Shown: positions 1 to 15,100, counted from the stretch's first letter. The stretch: DNA of 64,000 nucleotides from Cymodocea nodosa (GCA_036874045.1 CM072336.1:27045501-27109500), one strand, 5' to 3'. Made by a program: numbers and translations. The notes: generated by a model not told the origin, from the letters alone.

Positions 1-199
1 CGAGAGTAGAAATTTTGTCCCATTTAAGCCAATGAAAATTTTTTTGGTTGCTATCTCCAGACCAGAAAAAACGTGCACAAATGTTATTGATCTTCTAAAT
101 GATTCCAAAAGAAAGGGGCAAGACCGATAGAGTGTGTATACACACCTTATTAATTGAGATGAATGTACTTAAGTACTTATGATCTGATGTAGTTGTCAC

Positions 200-2335
200 C
201 ACCTCTTTTTTGATCTATCAAATGTCTTCATCTCCTTTAAGAGGCTATATTCCTTTTCAATGACTTTCTTCCGATAGGAAATTATTTCCTCTTCTACCTA
301 AGGGTTTTAGATGTATAGTTTTTGTAAAAAATCTTACTCTTAACCTAGATAAATTATCTCCATGATCCTTTAATCATGTCTTTGTTGATTACCCTAGAAA
401 TCAAAAAGGGTATCAATGTTTTCACCCTCATATATAATGTTACTTCATCTCTGTTGATGTTGTTTTTCAAGAAAATATTCCATATTTCACTACTTTAATC
501 CCACCTTCGATACTATTTCTATACCTCCTTTTGTTTCAACACCACCTCCCTTGCCATTTCCTATTCCATTATCCATTTTCGACAATTCTACACCACCATC
601 ACCACCATCTCTAAGGCCACCACAACAACTATTACAGGTATATCAAAGATGGTCTCACCTTGATTCTCAGGTAATGGTGAATCATTCCTCTTCCTCCAAT
701 GTAACTCCAATTGATCTTGATTTACCTATTGACTTTTACAAAGGTACACATACTTCCATTGCCTATCTTATTTCCAATTATGTGTTATTTGATTCTCTCT
801 CTCTTGATTATAAACACTTTGTTATTACCCTTCAGAATCTATACTTAAGGATTATCAAGGTGTACTTACCAATCCTTCTTAGAAGGAAACTATGGATGTT
901 GAAATGCAGACCTTATAGGAACTTAGAATGTGGGAGTTAGTTTTTCATCCAGCCAACACTCCTATGATTAGCTATCGATGGATCTTCACTATCAAATATA
1001 AGACGGATGACTCTATTAATCACCACAAAACTTGCCTTGTAGCGCATGGTTTCACATAGAAACATAACATTGACTATTTTGACACCTTTTCTCCAATATC
1101 AAGGCTCAATTTTATTCGAGTCTTTTTAGCTCTTGTTGTATGTCACTTAGAGAACTTTCATAAATCGACGTTTACAATGCTTTTCTTTATAGAGATTTAT
1201 AGGAGGAAGTCTTCGAAGAGCAACCTCTAGATTATGTTACTCAAGAGGAGAATCAAGTTTGTCATTACGAAAATCTCTCTATAGTCTCAAACAAAATCTT
1301 TGTGCATGGTTTGGGAAACTTAGTTCCATCTTGATCTCACAAGAATTTCAAAAGTGTGTGGCTGGCAACTCTATATTTATTCACAAGAGCTCATTTGGAC
1401 ATACTATACTAGCTATTTATGTGGATAATATTCTTCTAACCAATAATGATCCATCCAACATTCAAGCAACTAAATAGTTCCTGGCAACAAACTTCAAGCT
1501 TCAAGATATGGGGAAGTCTCGATATTTTCTTGGAATTAAGTTTACCTACTTCAAAAGTAAGCTAGCACCCTCTCAAAGGAAATATACTATGGACTTATTA
1601 AAGGAGACTAGATTACTAGGATGCAAGCCTAAGTCAACCCTTATTAATCCTAATCCGCCCCTTTAGGATATGACTATGAAGTTCTTTAACAATATAAGTC
1701 AGTATACAAGATTGATTGAGAAGCTCATTTATCTTATAGTAACTCATCTTGATATATCATTTACAGTTAGTCTCCTTAGTCAATTTAAGCAAAATCTAAG
1801 ATTAGTTCATTAGCAACCAATTCTAAAAGTAGTTGCATATATTAAGGGAAGTCTAGGCAAAAGACTTTATTCAAACTAGGGACACTTAAATGTAACAATC
1901 TACTCAGATTCTAGCTATGCAGGAGATAAAAGAGATCGACGTTCAACCTCTGGATATTGCATATATGTTAGAAGAAATCTAATCACATGGAGAAGTAAAA
2001 AAGAAAATGTTGTTTCTAAATCTAGTATTGAAGATGAATTTAAAGGCATGTCTTAAATCGGTAAAGAGTTCATTTGGATCCAATCTTTACTAACTTAGTT
2101 TGGTGTTGATGTTGAGACTCCTATGAAAATGTTACAATATATATTGTAAACAATGATACTTTCCACAAACATAGCAAACATATAGAAGTTGATTGCTACC
2201 ATATAAGGGAACTTATTGAAAAAAGGATCATTACTACTCCTTTCTTGCCTTCCATAGAACAAATGGCTGATATCTTTACCAAGGGTCTTCATGTGGCTCA
2301 TTTTCCAAGATTTTGTAGCAAGTAAGGACTTATAG
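200..2335 (+). mobile_element. Decayed Ty1/copia retrotransposon pol (integrase end, reverse transcriptase, RNase H)
   Basis: Conceptual translation across frames gives a copia polyprotein in the usual order. Around 210-480 lies the integrase C-terminal part, with phrases resembling VDYPRNQKGYQC. From about 930 to 1480 lies reverse transcriptase, with YRWIFTIKYKTD, DTFSPISR, SLYSLKQNLCAWFGKL and the active-site region as YVDN instead of the usual YVDD. From about 1480 to 2330 lies the connection and RNase H part, with YFLGIKF, STSGYCIYV and ADIFTKGL. Many in-frame stops and shifts break it, so no intact protein remains. The 5' part (gag, protease, 5' LTR) is not in the window. The first 200 bases are probably more of the same element but give no clear match. 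Confidence 0.9.
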
Positions 2336-2354
2336 ACATGTACTCTCCATGTCT

Positions 2355-2520
2355 AGCTTGAGGGGTTAATATTGAGTTGTATTTCCATAATAATTGCATT
2401 TCCTTATTATAGAGATTTACTATTAATCATGTTATTATCATCTTTGTAATGCTCTTCATCTATATAAGATGGAGAAGTTTTTCATTATAATAACAACAAT
2501 TATTTGATTTTCATATTGTG
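2355..2520 (+). repeat. 3' LTR remnant of the copia element, with polypurine tract
   Basis: Directly after the RNase H end comes a polypurine-like tract (CTTGAGGGG at about 2358), as seen just upstream of copia 3' LTRs. Next is an AT-rich stretch with a TATA-like CTATATAAG near 2460 and a run of TAATAACAAC. These fit an LTR promoter and R/U5 region. The exact LTR end is uncertain because the 5' LTR is not visible for comparison. Confidence 0.6.
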
Positions 2521-2529
2521 CTTAATTAA

Positions 2530-4136
2530 CTACATTACCCTGCCTTCTCCAACATTCCACTATCATTGGCACCTTCCTTCCCTTACTACCACCACTATCA
2601 CCCTTTAAGGAAACCAACTTTGATTTTGTATCGGACTTCAATCTAACAAATAAAGGAAATATGACAAACTTCAATGGAAGTTTGGTAAAATTACAAAAGT
2701 CCCAATAAGTGTCTAAAAAAAATGCAAATTTCAAGACAAACTAAAGTATCAAAAAATACATAACTGAGAATAATAAAAATAAATTTAAGACATTATATTA
2801 CCTATTTAGAGTCTTAGAACAATTTAAAAATACATATACTATCAAAGAAAGTGTTTTTAATATTCAAAAAAAAATACAAACCTCACTGCATCTCAATTCC
2901 AACTAGAATGCCTAACTAGTTCAAAACAGGATTCTATTGTTTGAATTCACATAAAAATATGTTGAAATATAATAAATAAACTTTAAATTGGCTTAAAACA
3001 GCAAAAAATAGGAAATTTCATTTCAAAGTCATTCAACTTTAGATCTACACAAATCATCAATTGTATGATTAATTATACCTTAAATCTAACTTAAAATATG
3101 ATGAAAACTAACAAATCGGTAAAATAATCGAAAAAAATTAAATCAAGGAACTTAGGAAACATTCAAACTTGGAAAAAACATTCAGAAAAATTTAAATAGC
3201 TTTATATCCAAATATTCCAACTTAGAAAACATCCTTTGTAGAAAAAATATCTTAGATCTTTAATAGTGATGAAAAAATATATTGTATCAACTAAAAATAG
3301 CTGTTGTGAGTTGTTCTAAAGAATCTAGTGGTTGCTTGGAGTTCTTTGGCAAGAGATGGAGGCAGATCTGACGAAGCAAGTGCAACTCCAGCGACAATTC
3401 AACAACTCTGAGAATATTTTATGCTCAAAAAAAGAAAGAGAAGAGGAAGACTTATATGGTTAAGAGAATAGGAGAAACCAAAATATATAAAGAAAAGAGG
3501 CCACAGCAATCACATGCGTCAACCGTAGATATCAAACTGAAGTTGAAAAACTTCGCCAACATGGGGTCCCACCTATATAAAAAATGTAGGATTTCATTCA
3601 ATGTTGCTAAAATATAAGTTGATGTCATTTTCATCAACTGAGATATCAACATCAACATGTGTCACTGAAATTTCAACATGTGTCAAAGTTTGACACTATG
3701 CCACCTTCTTCCTCCACCGCCATACCAAATCACCACCATCCCTTCTCTTCCTCTCCTACCCCCAATCATTGGATTGACTTCCTACAGTTTTCCTAGATAA
3801 ACACTAGGAAAGTTTCCTGGTGATGATCCCAAGAATCATGGACTGTTCTAGATATAAAATATAGATACCAAACAGATAGATGGTAAGATCAACATCCTCA
3901 CTAGTAATATCAACTTAGTCAAATTTGCTCCCTATTCATTTGGTATTGGCTTAACGTGATTATTATTTTGTCTCCATTAGTTCAATTTATGGTTTATATA
4001 CATCCATCAGATGCTAAAATAGATATTCAAACATAGATGAATGTCTAGACAGGAAGAACGGGGAAGAAATATATTACCTCTTTTGTTAGAGGATGTGAGA
4101 AATATTGTCAGCAGTTGAAGAATTTTTGGCGCTACT
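2530..4136. other. AT-rich intergenic spacer and 3' flank of the DHHC gene
   Basis: I see no convincing coding region here; the short open frames lack family features and codon structure. The last 150 bases or so, next to the stop codon at 4137, should hold the 3' UTR of the minus-strand palmitoyltransferase gene. Confidence 0.5.
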
Positions 4137-7100
4137 TCAAGACTGTATTGCCTTTTTAGCTACTGTCACATCTCTATTGCCTAGATCACATATTTGTAAT
4201 TCTTGCTCAGAAGACTTGTGATTTACATGAAAAGACAATGGATCAACAGCACATTCTGAACTGTCACTGGAATCATCACTAGTGGAATAACTGTCCAGTC
4301 TCTGTGGCACATGTACGATGGGATCACCATTGTCTATGCCAGCTTCCAAGTTCTCTTTTTGGTGGATCTTACTCCCAACACTAGATATATCCGACCAAAC
4401 CTCAACAGACTCTTCGACGACCCATGATCTGAACTTGCACATTGGAGGTGGGATTTTGGAGAAGAATATCTCCTTGACATTTTTCAATATGCCTCTGTTG
4501 TATGGATTTTCCCTCTTGTCATAATTATATCGGAAGTTCTCATATGTTGTCTGCATCATAGGAAAAACACACGAGTTATCCACTGTGGATACAATCTCTG
4601 TGGCCTTTTTTATTTTTAAAATTTTTCCCTTGAAGTTGCATGTGAAATTATCACGGCAATTACATCGTCAAGGGTTTGGTAAATTTTTAGAATTTTCGGA
4701 GTTAATTAAAAACATCAGTTGAAAAAAATGCAACGGTCATTTTACTGTATCATGTAACAGTGAAACTGGTCACAACCATTGCACTAGACATCCATAATTA
4801 TCTGAGCAATGCAAAAAACACATCAATATTGCAGATTGTATTAACTGTGGTGTGAATTGATCATTGATGGTTTTGGAATTGGATCTTGTTTTGCATGTAC
4901 TAATTAATGTAAGGCACCTTGCTTTTCTCTTGTAGTTATCAATGCAAGGACCATGCTGTGATGCTGTGTTAGATTTGATCAAAACAAGCTGATTATCATC
5001 AATGAATTTGAGTGTAGTTATCAAAGGGAACATCAAATACATGGTTTAATATCATTCTGTAGATCAGCAGATTAGGAAGATGTAATCACCTGATTGGTGC
5101 ATATTAGGTACAGATGGAAAAGTGTGAGTCCACCAACAAACCAGATTGCTATGAAAGTATACATGATGAGGACAACCGATAGTATCTCCCTTCTTACTGC
5201 TCTAAGGAAGGATCCATAAAGCCTTCTCGAACTAATTATGTTCAACCATGAAAGTATGAACACGTATAGGCAAAGACAGCTTGAAGACGAAATAAAAAGG
5301 AAGAAGAAACGGTAGTTACGCTGCAATCAGATTCAATGCATCGATGTCACAATATGATTCCGAATGTAACTCATAAAACTTAAATAGCCAAGAAGCTGAG
5401 ATATAGTATGGCAGTGAAAGGGATGCAAATACTGAGTTTAAAAATATCAGGAAAAAGCATCTAGTGAATGGAATGGAGTTCACACTATGTTGGAGAGTGT
5501 TAAAGGATTTTCCTGGATTGAATAATCAAATTGAATGAAGCATTATATTATTATATATAATATAAAATAAGTTTCATCATCATTATAAAGTGTAAATTTC
5601 TATTAACATGTTACCACATTCTTCTATTTCTTTACCTATAACCATCACATTTTTTCCAATAACTTTATATTTCTCTCAAAACTTTATGTATTTACATTGA
5701 ATTCTTTGATAACTTATACATATTTGTAAAGTTATTTTACATTTTTAAAGCCTACTATGCTAAGAAAGGAATTAAAAAAGAAAATAAAAGCACAAGGTGC
5801 GACATTGGTGACTGGAGTAGAGGTGTCTTGTTGGGGATAACTTATTAACTTAATACCAAGAATAATTATTACAATTTTGTATATTCACTTTATTCTTAAA
5901 TATAGATATTAAAGAGCCCTTCCTCCATTCATTTAGCATTTTCTTTGTTTTTAAAGTCCATATTAAAAAACTTAGTTAACTTTAGCTTGTCTTATTTTTA
6001 TATTGAAATTTGTAGTTTTTAGGCCCTGTTTTTAATCTTTCAATGGTGTTTCTACACAAATTTGATGATACATGTAAGTTTTTTGGACAAAATGAAGTCA
6101 ATCATGAAAATGGCATTGAAGTCCTTGATCTAAATGAGAAAATATACAATTTATTTGAGGATCTCTTAGTTTTAAATTGCTACAAGCTTGAAAGCTATTT
6201 TAGTTTTGAATGGAATTATTTTTAGATATGAAAAAAGGACCCCAAATAAATCAGTTATAGAAAATTAGTCCAACAAAATAGGAATGTTGCTGCTGAGCAT
6301 ACTCAAACACAAGCAAGTGGTATGGATAACAAAAGTAAGAGAAAACGAAGTATATCTGTAATTCTATATTAAGTTTTACCTGGTCTAAATTTTTGATGAT
6401 ATATTCTTAATGAAAAGGATGTTTGGGAAAAAGATTCATAATCAGATAAAAAAGCAAACCAGGCACTTAGGTACCAACAAGAGAAACCAACAATGTGATC
6501 AAATTATGCACATTAAGCTTGGGCCAGGGTTGTGATTAATCTCTTGATTTAGTAGTAATAATAATAATCTTAAGCTGACTTCAATGAGGAGTTTCATTTC
6601 TAGATTGTGAACATCTTCTAATTGTGATTAAGTTCAGCAAGAACATAAAATTCTTACCAAGTTACATTCAAACCTAGGAATTGAGGAGCATGTATCATGC
6701 AGGAAACATTATAAACCGTATAAAAACACTTCATGGGAATGTTTGCAACTTAAATTTCCCTTTATTGTAACCATTGTTTTGCCTTATTCTCAAACCCCAC
6801 ATGCCCTTGAAACTTTCAAATAAAGATAACCATTAAAGGGAAAAGCAACTATTTAGATCCGAAGATAACAACCAAAGAACAAAACAGTTCTTGAAAATAT
6901 CCAAAGATTACAAAATATGGTAATGAATAACTGCAAAATGAAAATCAAGGAAAAAATATCTAATACAGGAAATTAACGACACATATGCAACATGGTAAAT
7001 AATACTTTCAAAAAACTTACTAGTCCAATACATTGACCAACCCACGGGCAGTGATGATCAAATCTTTGAACACAGTTATCACAGATGGAGCAGTGGGAAG

Positions 7101-9349
7101 CACGTGGTAGACGATAAAGCAAGCAAGTCTCACACAATTTTACTTTCACAGAAATTCCATTTACTTTAGCATCTTTTGCTCGTGGTAGAACAACATGGGT
7201 TCTCCCACTTTCCCACTCCACATGTGAAATATTGTCGTCAACTGATTCTTCAAGATCTGGTGGCCTTGCATTTCTTGGCATTATCCCAGGATCTCTACCA
7301 GATGTCAGGAAGAGGAAAATCAGATTCTGCAGTGTTCAAAGTTCCAACAAATAAACCATTATGCTTTGCAGTAGTTAATTATAAATTAATGTCAAATAAT
7401 TATTTAATGTTATACTAAATCAGCTAACCAATGCGGTGATAATTACAGCCACAATCAAGACAGGCAAACAAAGTATACTGTTGTTTTCCTGTACAGCCGC
7501 AATTTTGTGATACTTGTGATGGTTGATCTTCAAAATAACTTGGAAGCAAAATGCTAATGATGGACCTGATATTAGAAATGCTGTTAAGAACACTGAAGCT
7601 GCATCTGGACCAAATATCAACCTCCCACAACAGAAAAATACCTGATAATCATACAACAAGAAATAGAAATCTAAGTATAATTACCAGAAAATGCCAGCAA
7701 ACTACAGGTTCTTTCAAAGTGTCAGAAATTAAGTCATCAGATAATGTGCCAAAATTAATTTTCATTAGTACAAATATATTAAGTCAACTCTAAACCAAAA
7801 AGAATCATCTTGGAAGAAATTAGAAAAAGAAAGAACATGATCTTGTGATCATTAAGTAGCAGTCCAGAAGGATACCTTCTGTTGTAATAAAAAACAATAA
7901 GCAAAAATCTCAGTCATGAACGGGCCACACGGATTCTGTCTGCTTCCTTATTATGACAAACAGTCAATTCCCAAAAAATTGTATGTGTGGAATTGGATGT
8001 AACCTTCTCAGACATGAATCTAAAGGATATAAAAGAAATTTAACCATGCCTTTCACTAAAAATTTTTAGATAATTTAAGCAAAGGAAGTCCGTGTTATTG
8101 ATATGTATTTGTTACAAACATGAAAAGAGGGATGTCAAGAAGCTTGTATTCGCAATGACCAAATTGGAATATGAAATATTGAACCTATCATGTGCAAGCC
8201 TCAAATGAAAAACATGCAGAACTTATACTGTTCATTGGATTCCCAAGACAATTAAATTCATTTAGATTTATTGTCAGGTTCCACCTATGCCATCTAGCAA
8301 CTAATTGTATGCCAAACATTCTAGCTTACAACAATCACATCCCTTCTGCATCCTACTTCTCTTAAATTGTATTGTGTGATTATACAAATTGTGATTGCAT
8401 ATGTCATTACTTTATGAGCTATGAAATTATTGAAGTGGCAATTGTCACCAAATAAAAAATGTTGCTTCCTCCAACAAGAAATGGTGGATACCGAAATGAT
8501 ACCAGGCTAACACTTCCTCACAACAATGGTTAGAACAACTTGGATTAGTCTTAGACTGTAAGTTGCCATATGTTCAGAATATCATGGTTGCAATATATAA
8601 ACCTGAAGGAAAAGGAAAAAGTCAAGTATAGAGCGAAGAGTATGAAGTAGTGTAGCAATGACTGTGGCACCATACAAGGTACCTCTGTAAGTAAGTCCTC
8701 CGAGTAAGATGTATCAACGAATTTTTTTTACCAAATATTGATTGGGCATGCAGTGGTAGAAAATACATTCGTAAGGCGTGTCATTTGGAATGAAGATATT
8801 GTCATAGGAGTTACCGATCAATTCTTGAGCACAACTAATATATATTTGAATGCTCTTACATCTTAGATCTGTGAAATACGTTATAGACAGGGGAAGTCAT
8901 AGGGGGGAAATGGGATCCAAGTACCTCGAGTGTCCTATCACAGCCAACCATAAATAACAAATACATCCTGATTATGCGACACATCCTTTGCCAAGGGACA
9001 TGAGCTCGGGCTCAGGTCTCACGCTTTTTTGAATGTCATGAAATTAATAACAAACAAGGAAAGACAACTAGATTCCATGTACCTCAAAATACATGCATTG
9101 AGAAAGCCAATAAATGACAGTCAGAAGCACAATAAGAAAGAAGAATCAAACATCTCCAACATACACCTTTTCCCTTTTCCCCAGTATCTATAATTCCTTC
9201 AGTGTAAAAAAAGGAAAGAAAAAAAATTAAAAACAGGTCGTCCCAAAAGAAACCAAGCCATCACAAGCTTTTCACAGGAAAAGGCAACGGGAACCTACGT
9301 TTCGTCCCTTCCATGCTTGATACAGCCTCTTGCGAGCAGGTTCTGCCAT
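4137..9349 (-). CDS. DHHC-type protein S-acyltransferase (palmitoyltransferase)
   Basis: This is a multi-pass membrane enzyme that transfers palmitate from acyl-CoA to cysteines of target proteins, as known for plant PATs. Coding exons, in order: 9349-9299, 7641-7429, 7326-7021, 5320-5090 and 4550-4137. All introns are GT-AG, all junctions are phase 0, and they give 404 residues, normal for the family. The start is the ATG before [14 protein letters not shown], matching the conserved YQxWKG N-terminus. Exon 2 carries RLIFGPDA and the first two membrane helices. Exon 3 has the cysteine-rich domain with DHHC at residues 178-181 (C181 catalytic). Exon 4 has two further helices. Exon 5 starts with the TTxE motif (TTYE, 268-271) and NPYNRG. 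The tail from about 300 is serine/aspartate-rich and variable. The subcellular membrane cannot be read from the sequence. Confidence 0.93.
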
Positions 9350-9760
9350 GAACACCCCTGAAACACCAAGGAAGATGAAAACTTGGAGGTATCGATCGCA
9401 ATCCCTGTACGATAAGCAGCCTTTTCTATTTGAAGGAGGCGACAAACAACAACCTTTGTTGTCGAGAAACGGTGGAGGCAGAGGAAGAGTTGCAGTGCCC
9501 CCCTCCCCCTCCCCTCTCTCTCTCTCTCTTCCTCTCCCAAATTCCACTCCTTCGTTGTGGGTTGGTTCTGGACCAAGCCCTTGGCCCCGTTTTCCTCCCG
9601 GATCAGGCGCTGCCCGAGGGCTGCCACCTTTCCACCTCTCATTCTCGCTCCCCTGTTTTTCCCCCCCCCCTTTTCCTCGGCCGCTGGGAGTTGGGGTACG
9701 GTCTGGTCTTTTGGATTTCCCGCGGACTTACAGCTGGAATATTTCAAATAAATATTGAAT
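9350..9760 (-). promoter_or_regulatory. 5' UTR and proximal promoter of the DHHC gene
   Basis: This block is GC-rich compared with its surroundings. It holds a short CT microsatellite at about 9513-9530, so the minus-strand transcript leader would carry a GA repeat, a feature common in plant 5' UTRs. Several overlapping open frames exist on both strands, but none shows a domain, and they reflect the base composition. No clear TATA box was found. Confidence 0.45.
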
Positions 9761-12100
9761 ATGCTTTATTAATTTTCTTTGTATCTTTTCTTTTTATTTT
9801 TTTAAAAAAATACTAAATATATTATAATCAGAAGAAAAGTAAGTCGGGCATAATTTGAATGAAAGGTTCGTTACACACAAATGAGCATAAATACTTCATA
9901 GTTAAGTGATGATGAGGAAACGTTTGATCTTAATCATCCATCATAAGTGTATACATGTCAATTGCATTAGGTCGAATTTTAAAATTTTTTATTTATTTAT
10001 AATAATTTTATTTTAATAAAATTAATTCTTTTAATTTTATTTAATATCATTAAATTCAATATCCTTATGTTATAGGCTAGTTCATCTTGACCTGTAACTC
10101 AAACAAGCTGATTCTTTTCGAGCTGAACTAACCTATAACCCAACCCATTGACATCTCTACATAAATGTATGTAATTATATTTTTCATTTTTTTGTAATAA
10201 GTCTAATGTTGATGTACTTGAATTAATGTTTATATTTTCTTATTAGTTTCAAAAAACTTAGCATGATATTAGATTTATGTTAAAAAAAATTGTATTGCTT
10301 GAGATATATAAATATGTGATTTATATCTATCTATATCCATTTGATAAACAGGCGCACATGCATTTGTGGGTACAAACTTATAAAAAAATAATTTCTTTTT
10401 TTGTTTCCTAATTTATGAGAACATTACAAGGGCACCACAAGGATTGTCCTGCTAAAATCAAAATAAGTTGTGAGGAAGTTCTTGTGAATGTTATTATATA
10501 AGGTTTCTGAGTGTTTATTGAGAATGTTGGTGTAGGACTAGTGAAGTCATCATGAGGACTTTGTAAGAAAAGGTACCTTTGCAATGTCCCTGCACAATAT
10601 TTAGCATCTAAATAACAAACATATTTGCTCATAAATTTGATTTATTGTGATGATTGTATAGTCACACAATGTCATGTCCTCACAAATTATCTTTGCAAGG
10701 ATATTGAGAGGACAGTAAATTCCTGTATTTCTTGTAGTGCAACAATCACTTCTGACCATTGCTCTTAATTTTAGATTTGTTTTAGTTTAATTCTAAAGTT
10801 ATTTCATGGCATTGATTGTGCAGTACATCATAATTATGGTTGTAATACCTCATAAATAAAAACTATTGTTTTTGTTCACCTTATTATAATATTAAAATAG
10901 AGTTTGATGGCATTACAAATATAGGTTGGATGGTGATTTCATGTGATTTAAGATGTATATATGTGTGTATGGTAAAGAGTGGCTTGAGTACATCATATAC
11001 ATAAAGGAGGACTTACTAGTGGTAACATTAGGTAAATTTTCTAATAGCATTTTAATTTTTTTTCTTCTTATAAATACATAGGAAGGTAAAAGTAACCATA
11101 TATATTTTATAATTGAATGAATATAAATATATGGCAAAAATTTTATATAAATTAAATAAGTATCAATCTTTATAAAAATTCAACAAAATTTTGTTAAATT
11201 TCAACCAGAGATTTTCTATTACACTTCACCTTATTTCATCAACAGTGAAGTCACATCCATAATACACACAAATGAAGGCGTCTGATTCACTTTACCATTT
11301 TATAAAATAGTCATAATTTTACAATCTTCTATGTTTTTGTCCCATGATTTTATGTTTTATTAGTTTCAGTATTATGATTTTTCAATCTTTATCTCTCACT
11401 CTTGCACACTTTAAACATGATCTCAAGTAGTCATGTAGGATTTGTGATCCCATTTAGGGTTTGGTCCCCATCTACTGATATGTGATCCAATGATAGCAAC
11501 AGCAACACCTACAAGTGGGTGGCCAGCACATATCTTAGAAGTACAGGTGGTGGATTCAAATAGGAGGTTAAAATCATTAAATAGATGGACTTGTGTATAA
11601 ACAGTTATCTTTAGATTTTAACCAAGATGGCATAATGGTCTTCCATAACTTTAGTTTAAAATAACATTTTGAGGTAAACCTGTCCCCTGTCTAATCAAGT
11701 GAGACTTCCTTTTTGCAATATCTGGTAAATATAAGCCTAAGAAATGTTGTTTTACATGTGGTCCATGTTTTTTGAAGTCCATTCAGATATGAAATTATAC
11801 ATACTAATTCAAGGGGAGATATCTATACAAGTTTATGAGAAGGCATTGCTGAATTTGTGGTTAACTGGCACTAATAAGCTGGAATAACTTCATCATTCAT
11901 TCATTCCTGCACTTTTCTTTTACAAAGTTAACAATAAAGTACAATACCTCGGATTAAATTATTGTTGCATTGGAATTTGCAATTGAAACTTGAGCAATGC
12001 CATCTTACACATCAAGAACAACAGCCCTCAAAATGACTACTAACATGAAGCCATCAACCTCTTTTCACAGGCACAACAATTCATTTGCCTCAACTTTGAT
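9761..12100. other. AT-rich intergenic spacer
   Basis: No gene, RNA or recognisable transposon domain is seen. The sequence is low-complexity AT-rich DNA with many stops in all frames. The final part next to 12103 should include the 3' UTR of the arabinofuranosidase gene. Confidence 0.5.
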
Positions 12101-12102
12101 TC

Positions 12103-15100
12103 CTACAGCGCAGAAATCTGCGCTGTTGAAACAAGTGATAAATCAAATGATGTCAGCGAATATGGGGAGATTGTGATTTCCATATCTTCTCCTGCATTAT
12201 GAAGCGAGCTTGATGTCGGAACCACCTAATAAAATAACACGGTACTCATATTATCACCAAGCATATGCTAAATCAGCTTTTCTGATATAACTCTTCAATA
12301 AGAAACTTTTGATGAAGAGAAGCCACTTACCAGGATAAATGTGATCAACAAGAAAAAAAGACTACTGACAAAGTATTTCTTCTTACCTTACCAGGATTGC
12401 TGAAGGAATTCTCATCCATCAAGTTTCCAGTAAGTACGGTCATCGTTGATCCAAAGGAATTGATGACATCTGGTAATCCAAACACTGATATCTTGAGATG
12501 CACATTGTCGCTTCCGAAATTTACGATCTGCGGATACAACAATGTGTAATTCAATCTCCTTTCAATTCCATCAACCAATATAAAATGCACCAAGCAGAAA
12601 AAACAGACACCAACTCAAGCAACAAAAAAGAAATCAAATAATGCATTTACCGTGAATAGTAATTTTGATGGTTTAACTGTATGTATTCAATATCCTGGTG
12701 GAAAATTGAACACAACAGAATGTTTTTGTGGTCTAATCCACTTCAAATTCAATAAATGTATTGCTTGTGAATTATGTGTTCATGTGTGTCTGATGGATTT
12801 ACCCATTGTTGATTGGCAATTGAAAACAGATATTAAAAATAAATTGCTTAATTATATATATATTATTGTCTCCCGCTTTGACTATAGGGTTTTCTGTAAG
12901 TTATATATTATTAAAAAACTGCAAAAAATCTCCATGTTTAACCTCATTGATCCCTATATAATGACATTAAGGCAGCGATTGACTCATTGTATTTGCTTTA
13001 TTTACATGTTTAAGCTGGATGATTTTTTCGAAGCAGTATTTAAGCCAGACGTGTGGACCACCTACAATTCAATTTGACCAATCATATAGCTAGGCCATGC
13101 ATTTCTACAGTTGATAACATATACAGATAAACTGATATACTGAAAACATGAAAAAAACAGTTCTCGTGGATTGAGAGTTCCAATTAAAAAGTGAAAGCCA
13201 GAATCTTCAACGAGATGTTGCTACTTATTCAAAAAATTCTCATCATAAAGTAAAATTATAGCTGATCAAAATTTTCAATAGAAGCTCCACTGGAATGACT
13301 GCATGAGCATGATAAGAGTGTGTTACATTATGAGGTTATCATATGAATTAAAAATCAGATCGAAGTTCCAGACCTTTATTTTTAAAAAAGCATTGCCATC
13401 TTCTGGTCTTCTCCAAGTGATTGCTGAAGCCATCAAAAAAGGATTGGAAGAATTCGATCTGATGTTGACAGGATGATTGACTGCACCACTTGATTCTTTG
13501 AAAAACTGTTGCATCCAGTAGCTAGGTGTTCCATAGTGTTTCCATGAATTGAAGACAATGGCGTCTGGGTTCCACCTTTACAACAGGGGATAGAAGTTCC
13601 ATTTTAAGTGCATAAAATAATGAAAAGAAATATCATAAAACCAAATTCCAGTTAAGAAAACTAGAATAAATATAAGCAAATCAGAAAGCATGTAATATGT
13701 TACCTGCGGTCATTGGCATTGACAAAAAGAGGAGCATAGCTTGCCATCTCAACAAGATCACTGCAATGAAGTAGATGCACAAATCCATATTATGAGGCTG
13801 TCAGACATCAATGGGGAATGACAAATGTAAATAAATAGCATCTGCTTCTATTGGAACTTTATAGGTAAATAACCAGCTTGTTGCTTTGACAGAAAATTTT
13901 GTAATTTTAAGTCAACAAATATTCCAGAACTAAAAATACAAGTAATATTGTCAAAATTCATTGAAAACACACATAGTACTGGTGATTGGTGACCCTTTTA
14001 GAACGTGAGATAATCATGACCCCATAATTGAGGATAGATTCTCGACAAATATTACATGAAATGCCATGGATAGACTATTGGATGCCCTTCATTTCAATGT
14101 TTTATCTAAGCAGTGAACGTCATAATATATTGAATAACTTAAAAAGCATAGCATTACATTGTTATATTCCCTAAACTCCATTTTATCGGGATATTGAATT
14201 AATTGTACATATCAATTTTATATTGTCAAATCATTTCAATTATACTTGACAAGATAAATTAGTCAGATCAACTTTAACATGCAAAGAAGGGAATTTATGC
14301 AGTCCAGCTAGTGCTACAAAACTTGTACTCAGTTTCTTGGTGTTTAGAAGTTAAATCCAGACCTATTTCTTTCTAGCCCCATAACAAATCCAGCTTCTGC
14401 AAGTGCTGCAAGCAGAGTACCAGTGCCGGCATCCTTTCCAGTAACAGCATACTCACTAACAAAAGCCTGAATTGAAAGAAAAATTGATTTTTCTTGGTCT
14501 TCATATTTATGCTAAAACTTCTAAGGCGGATACCTTTGGACCACTTCGTAGTGCATGGTCAAATTGGTGAGCCATGGAGAACATGGAGTTAGCACTTGTA
14601 TAAATCTGGACAAGACACAAGCATCATGCAAAAATACAAGCGTATGCATTCTGGACAATCACAACAAGAGTCCCAAATTTTGATTTATCCTCACAGACTC
14701 ACATGATAATCATACATATCCGCAGGATGATCAAGAGCACCAAATGAACCATCACAATTTGAGATAATTTTGATATCAGGATAGGCATCCTTTATCACAT
14801 GGTAGAATCTAATGTAGTTACCTGGTAAAAAATTAAGTTATCATACATTATGTAAATAAAGTTAAATGCACACTAAACAATCTGATTGAAAAATAAAAAT
14901 TCAAAAGGGTGCTTGTCCAACTATACAAACGAGGCAAACTAAAGGTCAACCTTGACATGTGCTCTGTTATATCCATATCTGATACCAACATGGAAAATAT
15001 GCATTTTAAGATAAACTACAATCTACCAACTAACAAAAACCATTAAAAAAACATGGCATAGTCACTTTCCCAAGTTCGATACATGCAACTAGTACTTTTA

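Noticed and set aside
9272-9760. Several overlapping open frames on both strands near 9.3-9.8 kb
   Set aside because: They come from GC-rich and CT-repeat leader DNA; only the short minus-strand segment 9349-9299 fits the palmitoyltransferase.
12652-13077. Plus-strand 141-codon frame with many cysteines
   Set aside because: It lies in an intron of the arabinofuranosidase gene, is AT-rich, and the cysteines do not follow a known pattern.
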